A stretch of 64,000 nucleotides of DNA from Agapetus fuscipes (Eukaryota; Arthropoda; Insecta; Trichoptera; Glossosomatidae). Where the stretch lies: positions 15,376,001 to 15,440,000 of the forward strand of contig OX637344.1 in NCBI GenBank assembly GCA_951799405.1, given 5' to 3'. Made by a program: the position numbers and the translations under genes. Below are positions 55,022-64,000 of this stretch, piece by piece (within the stretch, counting starts at the first letter, position 1; every line of letters starts with the position of its first letter). The notes beneath the pieces are model-generated. The model was not told the origin of the DNA, searched no databases, and saw only the letters and a program-made list of their open reading frames with translations.

Positions 55022-55322
55022 GTCTGGTCGATATCTCAGTTGGTAGAGAGCTTGTATTCCATGCTACGAGCCCAAGTTCGAATCCTACCGAGGGTGTCAG
55101 AAATAATTTCCCGTTTCGGTGTTTATTTCAAACCCCAAAAAAAATGCCGGCAAGGTTTACTCAATCATCACAAGAAATGGAAACCCCCACTTCAACTGAA
55201 GTCGTTGGCGTAAGGCCGGCCCCCTTACCTGTAAAAATAAATAGGTTTCACTCGCCACATGCGAAACCCTTCGGGGATAGCGCGGCATTAAGTTACACTA
55301 TACATGTAGCTTAGTTGCGTTT
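55022..55322 (+). repeat. SINE-like family A, full-length
   Basis: ctggtcgatatctcagttgg to acatgtagcttagttgcg. Confidence 0.85.
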
Positions 55323-55538
55323 TACGAAATGTGATACATCTTCGCAAGTCAGATACAAGATGTATTCAATTAATACAATGCATTCAGTATTCTGTATTAA
55401 TGTACTTGTAATGTCCCTTATCACTCGCAGTTAACGGATTAATGTGTCGCGATTAACCGTTTCTCCGTTAATAAATCTCGTTAAGCATCATGCTCTGCTG
55501 TTTCTTATGACCGGCTCAACAATGGGAATAGTGACGCA

Positions 55539-55575
55539 AGCAAACAAACAAACAAACAAACAAACAAACACATAA
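55539..55575. repeat. (CAAA)n microsatellite
   Basis: Eight or so caaa units. Confidence 0.9.
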
Positions 55576-55874
55576 ACAATCGCAGACAACGTGAAACACT
55601 GCATCGCTTATATACGACTTGTAGGGAAATTAACTGACTGTCTATAATTAAGTAAAGCTAGAAGTTGAGAGCTATGTAGAGCAGACACAAGAAGAACAAA
55701 GGACTGCTCGGAGTATCTGAAATTAATGTTATTAGATGGATCACTGTACGATAATTGGCAGCCAGAGACGAAATATGAGATTCGACGGTGACATAAGAAA
55801 TGTACGTGAGCTATTGAAAAAGTATCGTGAATTTCGTATAATTTCAAAAAGTGTTTATTTACTTATCAATATCC

Positions 55875-56265
55875 ATTTTGTCTAATCTAATCAAAGTTGC
55901 AAATATATGTAACATTGGGGATTCATTTTGCATGCACGCATGCCGCATGTGAACCTTCAACATATAGACCAAATTTCTACACCCTGCAACTCCTGCCAAC
56001 TTTCCGTGAAACAGGGGTGACATTGGCAAAGTGAACCATTTTCTACAGCATGGGTGGTCAGTCGAATACCAACCTATAAGTCAAGGAACATACTCGTACA
56101 CGACAAATTACATTTTTTAAATCAATAAATAATAATACTTATCTACGGCCATCAAAACTAAAACATAAAACAAATTCAAATTTATTAACCTTAGCCGCCA
56201 ACATTACAGATCAACCGTCATATCTTTCTGTCCTTACATACTTCTTTCATTTCCTCCAGTACGAA
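55875..56265 (-). mobile_element. LINE 3' end: RT tail and UTR, minus copy
   Basis: UTR core 55,895-56,090, distal A/T segment, then the reverse of the MKEVCKDRK tail near 56,220-56,260. Confidence 0.75.
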
Positions 56266-56349
56266 AAAAGATTGGAAAACACTGTTTTAGATCATTCGAT
56301 TTGTGATTCACAAAAAAACTTCATATCGGATCATAGATCCCGGATAAGA

Positions 56350-56490
56350 ACATCCAGTTAGCTTTCCACCTTAAGAAGGTCTTCCAGCTACGCGTTGCCC
56401 TATTGGCATCTCATCAGCTACGATTCGCGCCAGCATTTCGTGACTCATTCTGGAGACACGATCCCTCCGAAATCATTTCCTGGATCTGCT
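56350..56490 (-). repeat. LINE RT C-terminal scrap
   Basis: The minus strand reads DRVSRMSHEMLARIVADEM and GQRVAGRPS, resembling the RM-GRP region of LINE ends. Confidence 0.4.
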
Positions 56491-56499
56491 CCATCCCTG

Positions 56500-56985
56500 T
56501 TGTAAATTAAAACAAAACAATCACCGTTTTATCTGTGATTCCAATCTCTGCAGAGAGCTTAGGTACTCCAATTCCATATAAACGTTGTGTTGTTATCTGT
56601 TTAGATGTTTTTATTGCGCCCCGCCTGGAAGTATAATGTATGCTAACTGTCTGCTGCGGAGTAAACGACTGCCGCCTTTATTGACTGCTGGCAAGACAAA
56701 CAGTCAATGTTATTGCGCGGAAAGCCTTTGACGTTTCTACGGAATGACTGCTTTATTTCATGTACCTCTTTTTAATCCCCTTGTATTGTGCCCTAAGTAT
56801 CTGTTCGCCCATTTTGTATTTAATTAAATGGCTTGCTGTTACAGTTACAGCTTAGTGTATGAAAGAATACTTGAATTTGATAAGTATTAGAAGATACCAA
56901 AGACCAATAGTCAATGTTCAGATTCCTGCTGCTTCGCTTTTGCTAATACCTAACTGTACCTCTTTATCGTAACTCATCCTTATGC
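56500..56985. other. Single-copy stretch
   Basis: No repeat match; GC-richer around 56,600-56,750; no splice-bounded frame seen. Confidence 0.4.
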
Positions 56986-56988
56986 GAG

Positions 56989-57410
56989 ACATGGTGCCTA
57001 TCCAAAAGGGATAAACTAAGACTAGAGGTTTTCGAGATGTGGTCGTATAGAAGGCTTCTAGGAATTTCCTGGAGAGACCACACCATAAAAGAGGAGGTTC
57101 TCCAAAGAATTGAAGGAGAAAGGCACCTGCTCAGGACTTTGTCCGAAAGGCGTGCAAGATGGATCGGCCATGTAATGCGACAAGAAGGTCTCTTGCATGC
57201 CATAATGGAGGGGATGACCGAGGGGACCAACTCTAGGGGACGCCCACGCCAAGAGTATCTGGAGGACCTGCTGGTGGACGTGCGCTGCTCAACATATGCA
57301 GACCTAAAAAGAGCCGCACAAGACAGGGAGGAATGGAGTAAAAGATATTGCTGCAAACCAATCCTAGGATTGAAACAGGAGAAGAAGAAGAAGATCCTTA
57401 TTATTTCTCC
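56989..57410 (+). mobile_element. RTE-like LINE, C-terminal fragment (better copy)
   Basis: One continuous 139-codon frame from 57,037: WSYRRLLGISWRDHTIKEEV, LSERRARWIGHVMRQEGLLH, GRPRQEYLEDLLVDVR, DLKRAAQDREEW. It ends in an agaagaagaaga tail, the likely 3' end. Paralogous to 11,815-12,240 and less decayed. Confidence 0.85.
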
Positions 57411-57524
57411 ATGGTTTTTGTCTTGTCAATTTTGTAACAGTGTATTTTTTTTTTAAATATAAACTGTATGGTATGCAGAGTAGTACTACACCTAACAATG
57501 AAACCACGCCCCCTTTAGCAAATT

Positions 57525-57660
57525 ACATATATAAAGACGCCAACTTTTCAACTTGCGTCAGCTCCGAAGAAGTTGCACACAGTGGCAACGAAACGTAATC
57601 AAAAAGAAAGAATTAAATAAAAATTTAAAAATAATTACATAAAATTCACATTTGATAAGA
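57525..57660 (+). repeat. Hammerhead-like motif (e) with TATA-like box
   Basis: 57,562-57,596 reads CCGAAGA, A, a perfect GTTGC/GCAAC stem with an acacagtg loop, then GAAACGTA. A TATA-like acatatataaag lies about 35 bp upstream. An A/T-rich tail (aataattacataaaattcac) follows. It fits a Penelope-type terminal repeat; class not proven. Confidence 0.6.
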
Positions 57661-57732
57661 AGTTACACTCAATAAAATGTTGTACCCAGGATTTCTCAAA
57701 TCAGTAAACCAATATTAATTCAGCTTAACTTG

Positions 57733-58022
57733 TCTGGTCAAAAGCTCAGTTGGTAAAGTGCTTGTATTCTACCCCGTGAGCTCGGGTTCGAATCCCGCCG
57801 AGGATGTCAGAATTATTTCCCGTTTCGGTGTTTATTTCAAACCCTTTAATAAAAAAACCGGCAAGGCTTACTCGGCCATCACAAGAAATTCCCACTTTAC
57901 TGAAGTGGTAGGCGTAAGGCCGCCTCTTACCTGTAAAAATAAATAGGTTCACTCGCCATATGTGACCCCTTCGGGAATAACGCAGCAAGGAGTTGCACTA
58001 TATGTGTTGCTTAGTTGCGTTT
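57733..58022 (+). repeat. SINE-like family A, full-length
   Basis: ctggtcaaaagctcagttgg to gtgttgcttagttgcg, with a short gap in the gaagtggt block. Confidence 0.84.
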
Positions 58023-58099
58023 TTTTGTTTGTTTAAGACACTGAGTGATAGAATCCGCAATAATTGGATGATGAACGAGTGTGGTATAAAAGAGAATAA

Positions 58100-58790
58100 A
58101 TGAATGAAAGTACAAAAAAGGCACTTTAAGATGGTTCGGATATCTTGAAAAAATGGATGATGAACGACTTAGGAAGAAAGTGTCCAGAGTAAATATCAGA
58201 GGAAAGCGTGGAAAGGAAAGACCGAGGAAGTAATGCATAGACCAAATATGTGAGATTGCGAAAGAATGCAACCTGCAGAGTGAGAATAAGAGATGAGCAT
58301 GTAAGAAAATTTATGTCTATACCGAAAAATGCTTCGGATCTCTTGACGTGATCGAGTCACCAATGAAGAAGTCCTTCAACGAATGCGCACTACAAAGGAG
58401 CTCCTGCCTACCATTAAGCAGAGAAAGCTAATATACTTCGGTCACATTATGAGAAATGAGAAGTACCGTCTCCTTCATCTTATCATTCAGGGTAAGATTG
58501 AGGGGAGAAGAGCTCAGGGACGCCGAAGGACATCGTGGCTGAAGAACCTGCGACAGTGGATCGGCAGAAGCACCAAGTCCCTGTTTCTAACCGCAGCATC
58601 AAAAATCAAAATAGCTATGATGATCGCCGATCTTTGTTAGAAGTGGCACAAGAAGAAGAAAGAGAAGATGTATGAAGAAAGTGACGAATGTTGAAGAGAT
58701 GAAAGAGGTATGTAAGGACAGAAAAAAGTGCGGAGGTCACGGATACCCTTAGTGGAACGGCGGCAGGATACAGTACAGTACAGTACCTTT
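58100..58790 (+). mobile_element. LINE RT fragment with a second LINE inserted
   Basis: Outer LINE: LRWFGYLEKMDDERLRKKVS and GKERPRK at 58,100-58,300, resuming as MKKVTNVEEMKEVCKDRKK at 58,655-58,760. Inner LINE at about 58,310-58,655: LLPTIKQRKLIYFGHIMRNE, IEGRRAQGRRRTSWLKNLRQ and MIADL, ending in an agaagaagaaa tail. Confidence 0.75.
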
Positions 58791-58804
58791 AAGGTGGTGA
58801 ATAA

Positions 58805-59060
58805 TAATAATAATCCATAATCTAAGTTGCAAGGATATATTCATTTAAAGCTCTCAGATGCATGCCTATAAACCAACACGTGTAGTTTGCGCTTACAAAT
58901 GCTGAATGCGTACTTACAAATGAAATCCAAGCCTCAAATGAACATAAGCCCCACAACTTTTGCCGACCTGCCCTGAAACAGGGGTGACATTGGCAAAGTG
59001 AACCATTTTTTACAGTATGGGTGCTCAGCCTCATACCAACCTATAAGTCAAGGAATATGA
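58805..59060 (-). repeat. LINE 3'-UTR repeat, minus copy
   Basis: Near identical in order to 10,083-10,340 and 47,943-48,205. Confidence 0.82.
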
Positions 59061-59089
59061 ATAATAAATGATCTGGTGAATGTTCATTT

Positions 59090-59480
59090 ATATTTACGTA
59101 CAAACATAATGAAACAATTCACTTTTAGGGAGAAACGTCAAAACAACATTCACGTGCATTCAAATTAAGGTGAGACCGCAACTTTAATTAATATCCAAAA
59201 GTTCGAAATAGCGCCATCTGTTTTCCGGAACCCATTATTGTGAGCTAAGCGTCGTTACGCGGCGTTTACTTGTGGACCAAAACGCCGCGCCAAATTAGAT
59301 TGCCGCTCGGGCCGTTTTGGAAGTGAGACGCATTGTTTCCTTTGTACGGGCTCACATACAAATTACTCAGCTCGTTAGGGGATGTGCCGGGGACAAAACG
59401 GCGTAAGTGGCATGTTTTTGTGTCGGTCAAAAATCATTTTGCTTACATTTTGATTCAAATGTAGGTAAACATGTCACGAA
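59090..59480. other. Single-copy GC-richer patch
   Basis: 59,180-59,410 carries non-repetitive, balanced-composition sequence (gcggcgtttacttgtgg, cgctcgggccgtttt) between LINE remnants. No coding sense; possibly regulatory, not demonstrable here. Confidence 0.3.
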
Positions 59481-59489
59481 TATGTATCG

Positions 59490-59600
59490 CCACTAAATCT
59501 AAGTTGCAAAGATGTGTATCATTTGAGGTTCATATTAAATGCATTCCCACAAGCAGACACGCATAATTTCGCGCTCACACATGCCGCATGTGGACCTACA
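59490..59600 (-). repeat. LINE 3'-UTR repeat, short minus copy
   Basis: ctaagttgcaaagatgtgta to gccgcatgtggacctac. Confidence 0.7.
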
Positions 59601-59639
59601 ATATAAAAATCCAATTAAGGTAAAATGAATAAGTACTGA

Positions 59640-59890
59640 TTTTCCTTGATTTACAGGTTGGTATGAGACTGACCACCCATACTGTAAAAAAAAGGTTCAC
59701 TTTGACAGTGCCACCCCTGTTACAGGGAAGGTCGGCAAAATTGGCACGGTTTATGTTCATTTGAGGTTTGATTTTAATTTGTAAGTACACATTCAGCATT
59801 TGTAGCGCGAAATTACACGTGTCTGTTTGTGGGCATGCATTTGATATAAGTTTTGAATGTTAATATATCTTTGCAACTTAGATTATAGAT
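59640..59890 (+). repeat. LINE 3'-UTR repeat, plus copy
   Basis: ccttgatttacaggttggta to atctttgcaacttagatt. Confidence 0.78.
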
Positions 59891-59924
59891 TATTAGACTG
59901 ATTCACTGATTTGATATATTGCGG

Positions 59925-60320
59925 ATCTAAATCTAAATCTAAGCTGCAAAGATATGTATCATTTGAGATTCATATTAAATGCATTCCCACAAGCAGACAC
60001 GCATAATTTCGCGCTCACACATGCCGCATGTGGACCTACAATATAAAAAACCCAATCGCAAATGAACATAAGCCCTGCAACTCTTGCCGACATTCCCTGA
60101 AACAGGGGTGACATTGGCAAAGTGGACCATTTTTCACAGTATGAGTGGTCAGCCTCATACCAACCTACAAGTCAAGGAATACGAATAAAAAATTACATTT
60201 AAATAGAAAAAAGAACAAAACCTTAAAAAGAAATCTTAATAAAAAAAGTTGAAAATTTCCTATGCAAAAAAATAGCAAATTAATTGACCAACATTAGAAA
60301 TCAACATTGCAGATTTCTCA
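59925..60320 (-). repeat. LINE 3' UTR and distal segment, minus copy
   Basis: Its first 110 bp nearly equal 59,490-59,600; then the full core to accaacctacaagtcaagg and the distal segment shared with 48,210-48,340. Confidence 0.8.
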
Positions 60321-60718
60321 AAGCTACGACTTATTGATTATTTGATGGAAAATCAAAATTTTGAAGGTACCTTATAAATAAATGAAAAATTGACGTTTGA
60401 AATGATACTTTTTTAAATGTATTTTACACGCTCCCATAACATTAACGGTACGTAATTTATAAAGTAATTAAAATTTTACTTTTACACGGAATAGCGTTGT
60501 TGGCTGTGATGCCCGCAATTTCAACAAACGTTATTTTTTAATCAAGCCATTTTACACGTAATAAAAAACAAATATATTTTAATTGTTGAAAAAAAAATTG
60601 TTGTTACTAAACTGAGCCCTTTAATACTTTTAGTTTAAGTCCCTTAATTTTTATGAGGTGCTTAAAACTGTTTTGAATATTGAAAGATGTGTTTTTGGAA
60701 AATTGGAAAAGGTTAAAG

Positions 60719-61024
60719 TCCGGTCGATGGCTCAGTTGGTAGAGTGCTTGCATTCCATGCCGTGAGCTCGGCTTAGAATCCCACCGAGGGTGTCAGGACT
60801 GATTGCCCGGTTCGGTGTTTATTTCAAACCCTAAAGTAAAATACCGGCAAGGCTAACCCAGCCTTCACAAGAAATGAGAACCAGCCCTCTCGGGAGCTGG
60901 AAAACCCACACTTCAATTGATGTGGTTGGCGTAAGGCCGGCCCCCTTACCTGTAAAAATAAATAGGTTTAACTCGCCACATGCGCAGCAAGAAGTTACAC
61001 TATATGTGTAGCTTAGTTGCGTTT
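60719..61024 (+). repeat. SINE-like family A, full-length
   Basis: ccggtcgatggctcagttgg to atgtgtagcttagttgcg, with gaccccttcggggataac missing near the end. Confidence 0.86.
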
Positions 61025-61249
61025 CGTTTGCTAAATAAAGCTGTACAGAAAAGTTACTCTGCTATTTTTTTGGTAAGTCTCACAAATATTTCTAGCTTTC
61101 TCATAATCTACGTTTTCCTCGTTTTCCTCTTTTTCCAATTCGAACACTATTGCATGCCACCGTGGATTAAGGGACGGGAGGCATAATTTTCCAGATTTAT
61201 GTTCAAATGGGGTTTGCTTGAGGATGTGTAAGCGTGAACTAACACGAAA

Positions 61250-61956
61250 CAGTCAGTCGAAGTTACAGTCGTAGTTCCCGTCGTAGTAACAGTCGTAGTT
61301 CCAGTCGTAGTTACAGTCGTAGTTACAGTCGTAGTTACAGTCGTAGTCACAGTCGTAGTTACAGTCGTAGTTACAGTCGTAGTTACAGTCGTAGTTACAG
61401 TCATAGTTACAGTCGTAGTTACAGTCGTAGTTACAGTCGTAGTTACAGTCGTAGTAACAGTCGTAGTTACAGTCGTAGTTAAAGTCGAAGTTACAGTCGT
61501 AGTTACAGTCGTAGTAAAAGTCGTAGTTACAGTCGTTTTTACAGTTGTAGTTACCGTCGTAGTTACAGTCATAGTAACAGTCGTAGAAACAGTCGTAGTT
61601 ACGTAGTTACAGTCGTAGATACAGTCGTAGTTACAGTCGTAGTTACAGTCGTAGTTACAGTCGTAGTTACAGTCGTAGTTACAGTCGTAGTTACAGTCGT
61701 AGTTACAGTCTTAGTTACCGTCGTAGTTACAGTCGTAGTTACAGTCGTAGTAACAGTCGTAGATACAGTCGTAGTTACAGGCGTAGTAACAGTCGTAGTA
61801 ACAGTCGTAGTCACAGTCGTAGTTACAGTCGTAGTTACAGTCGTAGTTACAGTCGTAGTTACAGTCGTAGTTAGAGTCGTAGTTACAGTCGTAGTAACAG
61901 TCGTAGTTACAGTCGTAGTTACAGTCGTAGTTACAGTCGTAGTTACAATCGTAGAT
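61250..61956. repeat. 12-bp minisatellite, unit AGTTACAGTCGT
   Basis: About 58 units over 700 bp with scattered single-base variants (agtaac, agatac, agtcac). A short-unit break occurs at about 61,598-61,606 (gtagttacgtagttac). The minus strand reads as endless Thr-Thr-Val-Thr because 12 is a multiple of 3; that is a by-product, not evidence of a gene. Confidence 0.97.
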
Positions 61957-61959
61957 TAA

Positions 61960-62250
61960 CTTAAAGGTATCGATATTTTGGTTGAATCGTCAAAATTGTG
62001 AGTATTTCCTTTTGCAAAACATGAAAACTGTTCAACATTTGAGAAAAATACTTGAAAGAGGGACCTACATTCATTAAGGTAAACTTTTTAATGGTCCTGC
62101 ATATTAACGCCTAGTATACTAACGAAAACTTTTCCTCTGTAAAGTTGTACATGCCAGCAATACTACAAAGCTCTGCGAGAACAAAATTACCGAAGTTACC
62201 TTAAAGTAACAAAAAAACCTCAAGAACCGAGCGCGCGTTATCTGAAACAA
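61960..62250. other. Stretch with no recognised feature
   Basis: No repeat or coding match. Confidence 0.5.
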
Positions 62251-62254
62251 TCTA

Positions 62255-62405
62255 ATCTCATCTAATCTAATGTTGCAAAGATATGTAACATTGGTGATTC
62301 ACATTATATGTATTCTCACAAGCAGACACGTAAAAGTTTGCGCTTGCACATGCCGCATGAGAACCTTTAATTTAAAAACCCAAATCTCAAATGGACATAC
62401 ACCAA
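62255..62405 (-). repeat. LINE 3'-UTR repeat, truncated minus copy
   Basis: aatctaatgttgcaaagata to ctcaaatggacatacacc. Confidence 0.7.
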
Positions 62406-62427
62406 TAGAAATTAAAAGATGATAATG

Positions 62428-62755
62428 TCCGGTCGATAGCTCAGTTGGTAGAGTGCTTGCATTCTACCCCGTGAGCTCGGGTTCAAATCCCACCGAGGAG
62501 GGTGTCAGAAATGATTTCCTATTTCGGTGTTAATTTCAAACCCCATAATAAAAATACCGGCAAGGTTTACTCAGCCTTCACAAGAAATGAGTACCAGCCC
62601 CTGGGAGCTGGGAAATCCCCACTTCAACTGAAGTGGTTGGCGTAAGGCCGGCCCCCTTACCTGTAAAAATAAAAAGGTTCAACTCGCCACATGCGACCCC
62701 TTCGGGGATAACGCGGCAAGAAGTTACCACTATATGTGTAGCTTAGTAGCGTTAT
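62428..62755 (+). repeat. SINE-like family A, best plus copy
   Basis: Complete from ccggtcgatagctcagttgg to atgtgtagcttagtagcg, retaining the gcgaccccttcggggat segment and both box motifs. Confidence 0.88.
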
Positions 62756-63044
62756 AATAATTTGTTCGAGATTGCTTGAGTGTTAGGTAAAATGTTCTGG
62801 CAAAATCTAACAAATAGCAAATCTCCATGTTTTGACAATGATCTTTATTCTTACTATTAGATAGGGACCAAAACTCTTTAGAGCTTCAGAAATCAGCCGA
62901 CCGTTGTATTGTGCAGGTGTAAAGTGACTCATAACCGAACCAAATCTCATATTAGTTGTATAAAATAAATCACAGCAGTTTTAATCAAATAATTTTAATC
63001 AAATTAATTGCATTTTTTTGTTGCGTACCTTTTTTGATTTCTAG

Positions 63045-63158
63045 ATACTTTTGTTACTATGAAGTAAATCAAACGAACGGCATCTATGTCTTTTATGTTG
63101 AACGATGGGATTACGCTTTAAAAAAGTTGTACGAAAATCAAAGCATTCGACAATTGAG
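63045..63158 (+). CDS. Unassigned exon-like segment with strong splice sites
   Basis: A pyrimidine-rich tract ending in gatttctag precedes it and a GTAAGT donor follows it. Between them one frame is open for 37 codons (YFCYYEVNQTNGIYVFYVER and on to IRQLR), entering with one base and leaving with two bases of split codons. I do not recognise the protein. It lies on the strand opposite the Dpr gene, so it would belong to another gene nested in, or adjoining, the upstream intron. No partner exon was found in the window. Confidence 0.4.
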
Positions 63159-63390
63159 GTAAGTTTGTTTACCTGAATTTATTTTGGGTTTTTCAATACA
63201 ATGCCCGGCAAAGTAACCCTTTCTCTACCTCGCCATATTACAGAGGCTGTAATATCAGTGCCGAGGAATAATGGGCAAAGGGAAATGCGAGCAACTAAAG
63301 GGTTAACTGACGCGTTTTTCTTAAACGACCTTATTGTTAACGTCTAGAGAAACATCATCTTAAATCATTAATACAAATTTCAAAGATATA

Positions 63391-63700
63391 TTGTACAGTG
63401 ACGTGTGGTATAAATACAGAGAAGAGAGTATGAACGACATGCGAATTTGTTATTACATGGGGTATAGAACCATAATGCCCCTGAGAAGAAGCTGCAGCGC
63501 TATTGGTATGTTTGCTGAGGCCCAGCTACCACACTGGAATGGTCTGATGCGGCACCGAGTGGCTGGATTCCGAGAGAGGCTAGAGTCCAGCAGCAACGAC
63601 ATCGTGGCGAAATTGAAAACCAGCAGATGGGAGTCAAAGTTTTGGAAGTTTTGGGCTGGAATGCTGAGGCTGACAAAGATACTCGTACACCACTGAGACT
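63391..63700 (+). mobile_element. LINE RT C-terminal fragment
   Basis: A 101-codon frame includes RRSCSAIGMFAEAQLPHWNG, MRHRVAGFRERLESSSNDIV and KTSRWESKFW, like the last helices of jockey- or CR1-type RT polyproteins. No other RT motif; 5' truncated. Confidence 0.55.
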
Positions 63701-63834
63701 GAGATGCTGCAGCTCACAAAAGGGATTTGATGCTTTTGTTAAACCTTTAGCATAGTTTTTTCAGCCACAACGCATTCTTCATCTTCAAGCTCATCATGTT
63801 TCTATTTTATTATATATTTTTTTAGATCAATGTT

Positions 63835-64000
63835 TTTTTTTATATGGCTGCATTCTCACAAGGTGGCTATAATATATAAGTTCGCGCTCCATTTCTATCT
63901 ACTTACAAAAGAAAAACAAACCCTAAATGGACATAAACCGTAAAACTCGCACCGCTTTTCCTGAAAAACCAAACTCGACCAAACTCGCAGAGCGCTTTTG
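63835..64000 (-). repeat. LINE 3'-UTR repeat, eroded minus copy
   Basis: tgcattctcacaaggtgg, aagttcgcgctcc and ccctaaatggacataaacc; runs to the window edge. Confidence 0.6.

Noticed and set aside
60719..60790. tRNA-like sequences with A and B boxes (also at 2,000, 11,190, 62,430 and others)
   Set aside because: Each is the head of a roughly 300-bp repeated SINE-like unit, and the cloverleaf pairing is imperfect, so no functional tRNA gene is called.
61147..61814. Long Thr/Val repeat reading frames on the minus strand
   Set aside because: They are translations of the 12-bp minisatellite; a unit divisible by three keeps any frame open.
44802..64000. Search for the signal-peptide exon of the Dpr gene
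   Set aside because: No minus-strand ATG followed by a hydrophobic leader and a phase 1 donor stood out; the 5' exons are probably beyond the window.
1..64000. CRISPR arrays, operons or prokaryotic genes
   Set aside because: Intron-exon structure, SINEs and LINEs show eukaryotic DNA; the only regular array is the minisatellite, which has no spacers.

Overview
The window is animal, almost certainly insect, nuclear DNA. It is AT-rich and intron-dominated, with one recognisable host gene and a dense layer of transposable elements. Lepidoptera is plausible, because one LINE type resembles RTE elements described from butterflies and moths, but the order is not proven from the sequence.

Host gene: six consecutive coding exons on the minus strand (16,736-44,801) join in frame into 290 residues. 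They encode two immunoglobulin domains and a hydrophobic C-terminal tail. The protein is a Dpr-family neuronal cell-surface receptor and most resembles Drosophila Dpr13 as I remember it. The 5' exons (signal peptide, start codon) are not seen; 44,802-64,000 would be part of an upstream intron. The second Ig exon has a fresh partial tandem duplication just downstream. A second, unassigned exon-like segment with good splice sites lies on the plus strand at 63,045-63,158.

Mobile layer: (1) a 2.3-kb DNA transposon with a frameshifted transposase, inserted in a solo LTR (4,266-6,977); (2) three further solo LTRs of that family; (3) a very young Ty3/gypsy deletion derivative (22,728-24,253) inserted in a CR1-like LINE; (4) many 5'-truncated LINE copies of at least five kinds, including the longest reverse transcriptase fragment at 47,943-49,515; (5) three tRNA-derived SINE-like families, here called A, B and C, often nested; (6) several MITE families with clear terminal inverted repeats; (7) foldback elements, most carrying a hammerhead-ribozyme-like motif of the kind known from Penelope-like retroelements. 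About twenty-five copies of one dispersed repeat prove to be the 3' UTR of the 47,943-49,515 LINE.

Layout: 1-16,700 is repeats, solo LTR and DNA transposon; 16,736-19,581 holds the clustered 3' exons of the Dpr gene; 19,600-29,480 is an intron with the gypsy, CR1 and foldback elements; 29,489-29,590 is one exon; 29,650-44,500 is an intron with LTRs, LINEs and MITEs; 44,548-44,801 is the most 5' exon seen; 44,802-64,000 is intron or intergenic DNA with LINEs, SINEs and a 700-bp minisatellite. All functional statements come from reading the sequence and from remembered family features; no database search was run.
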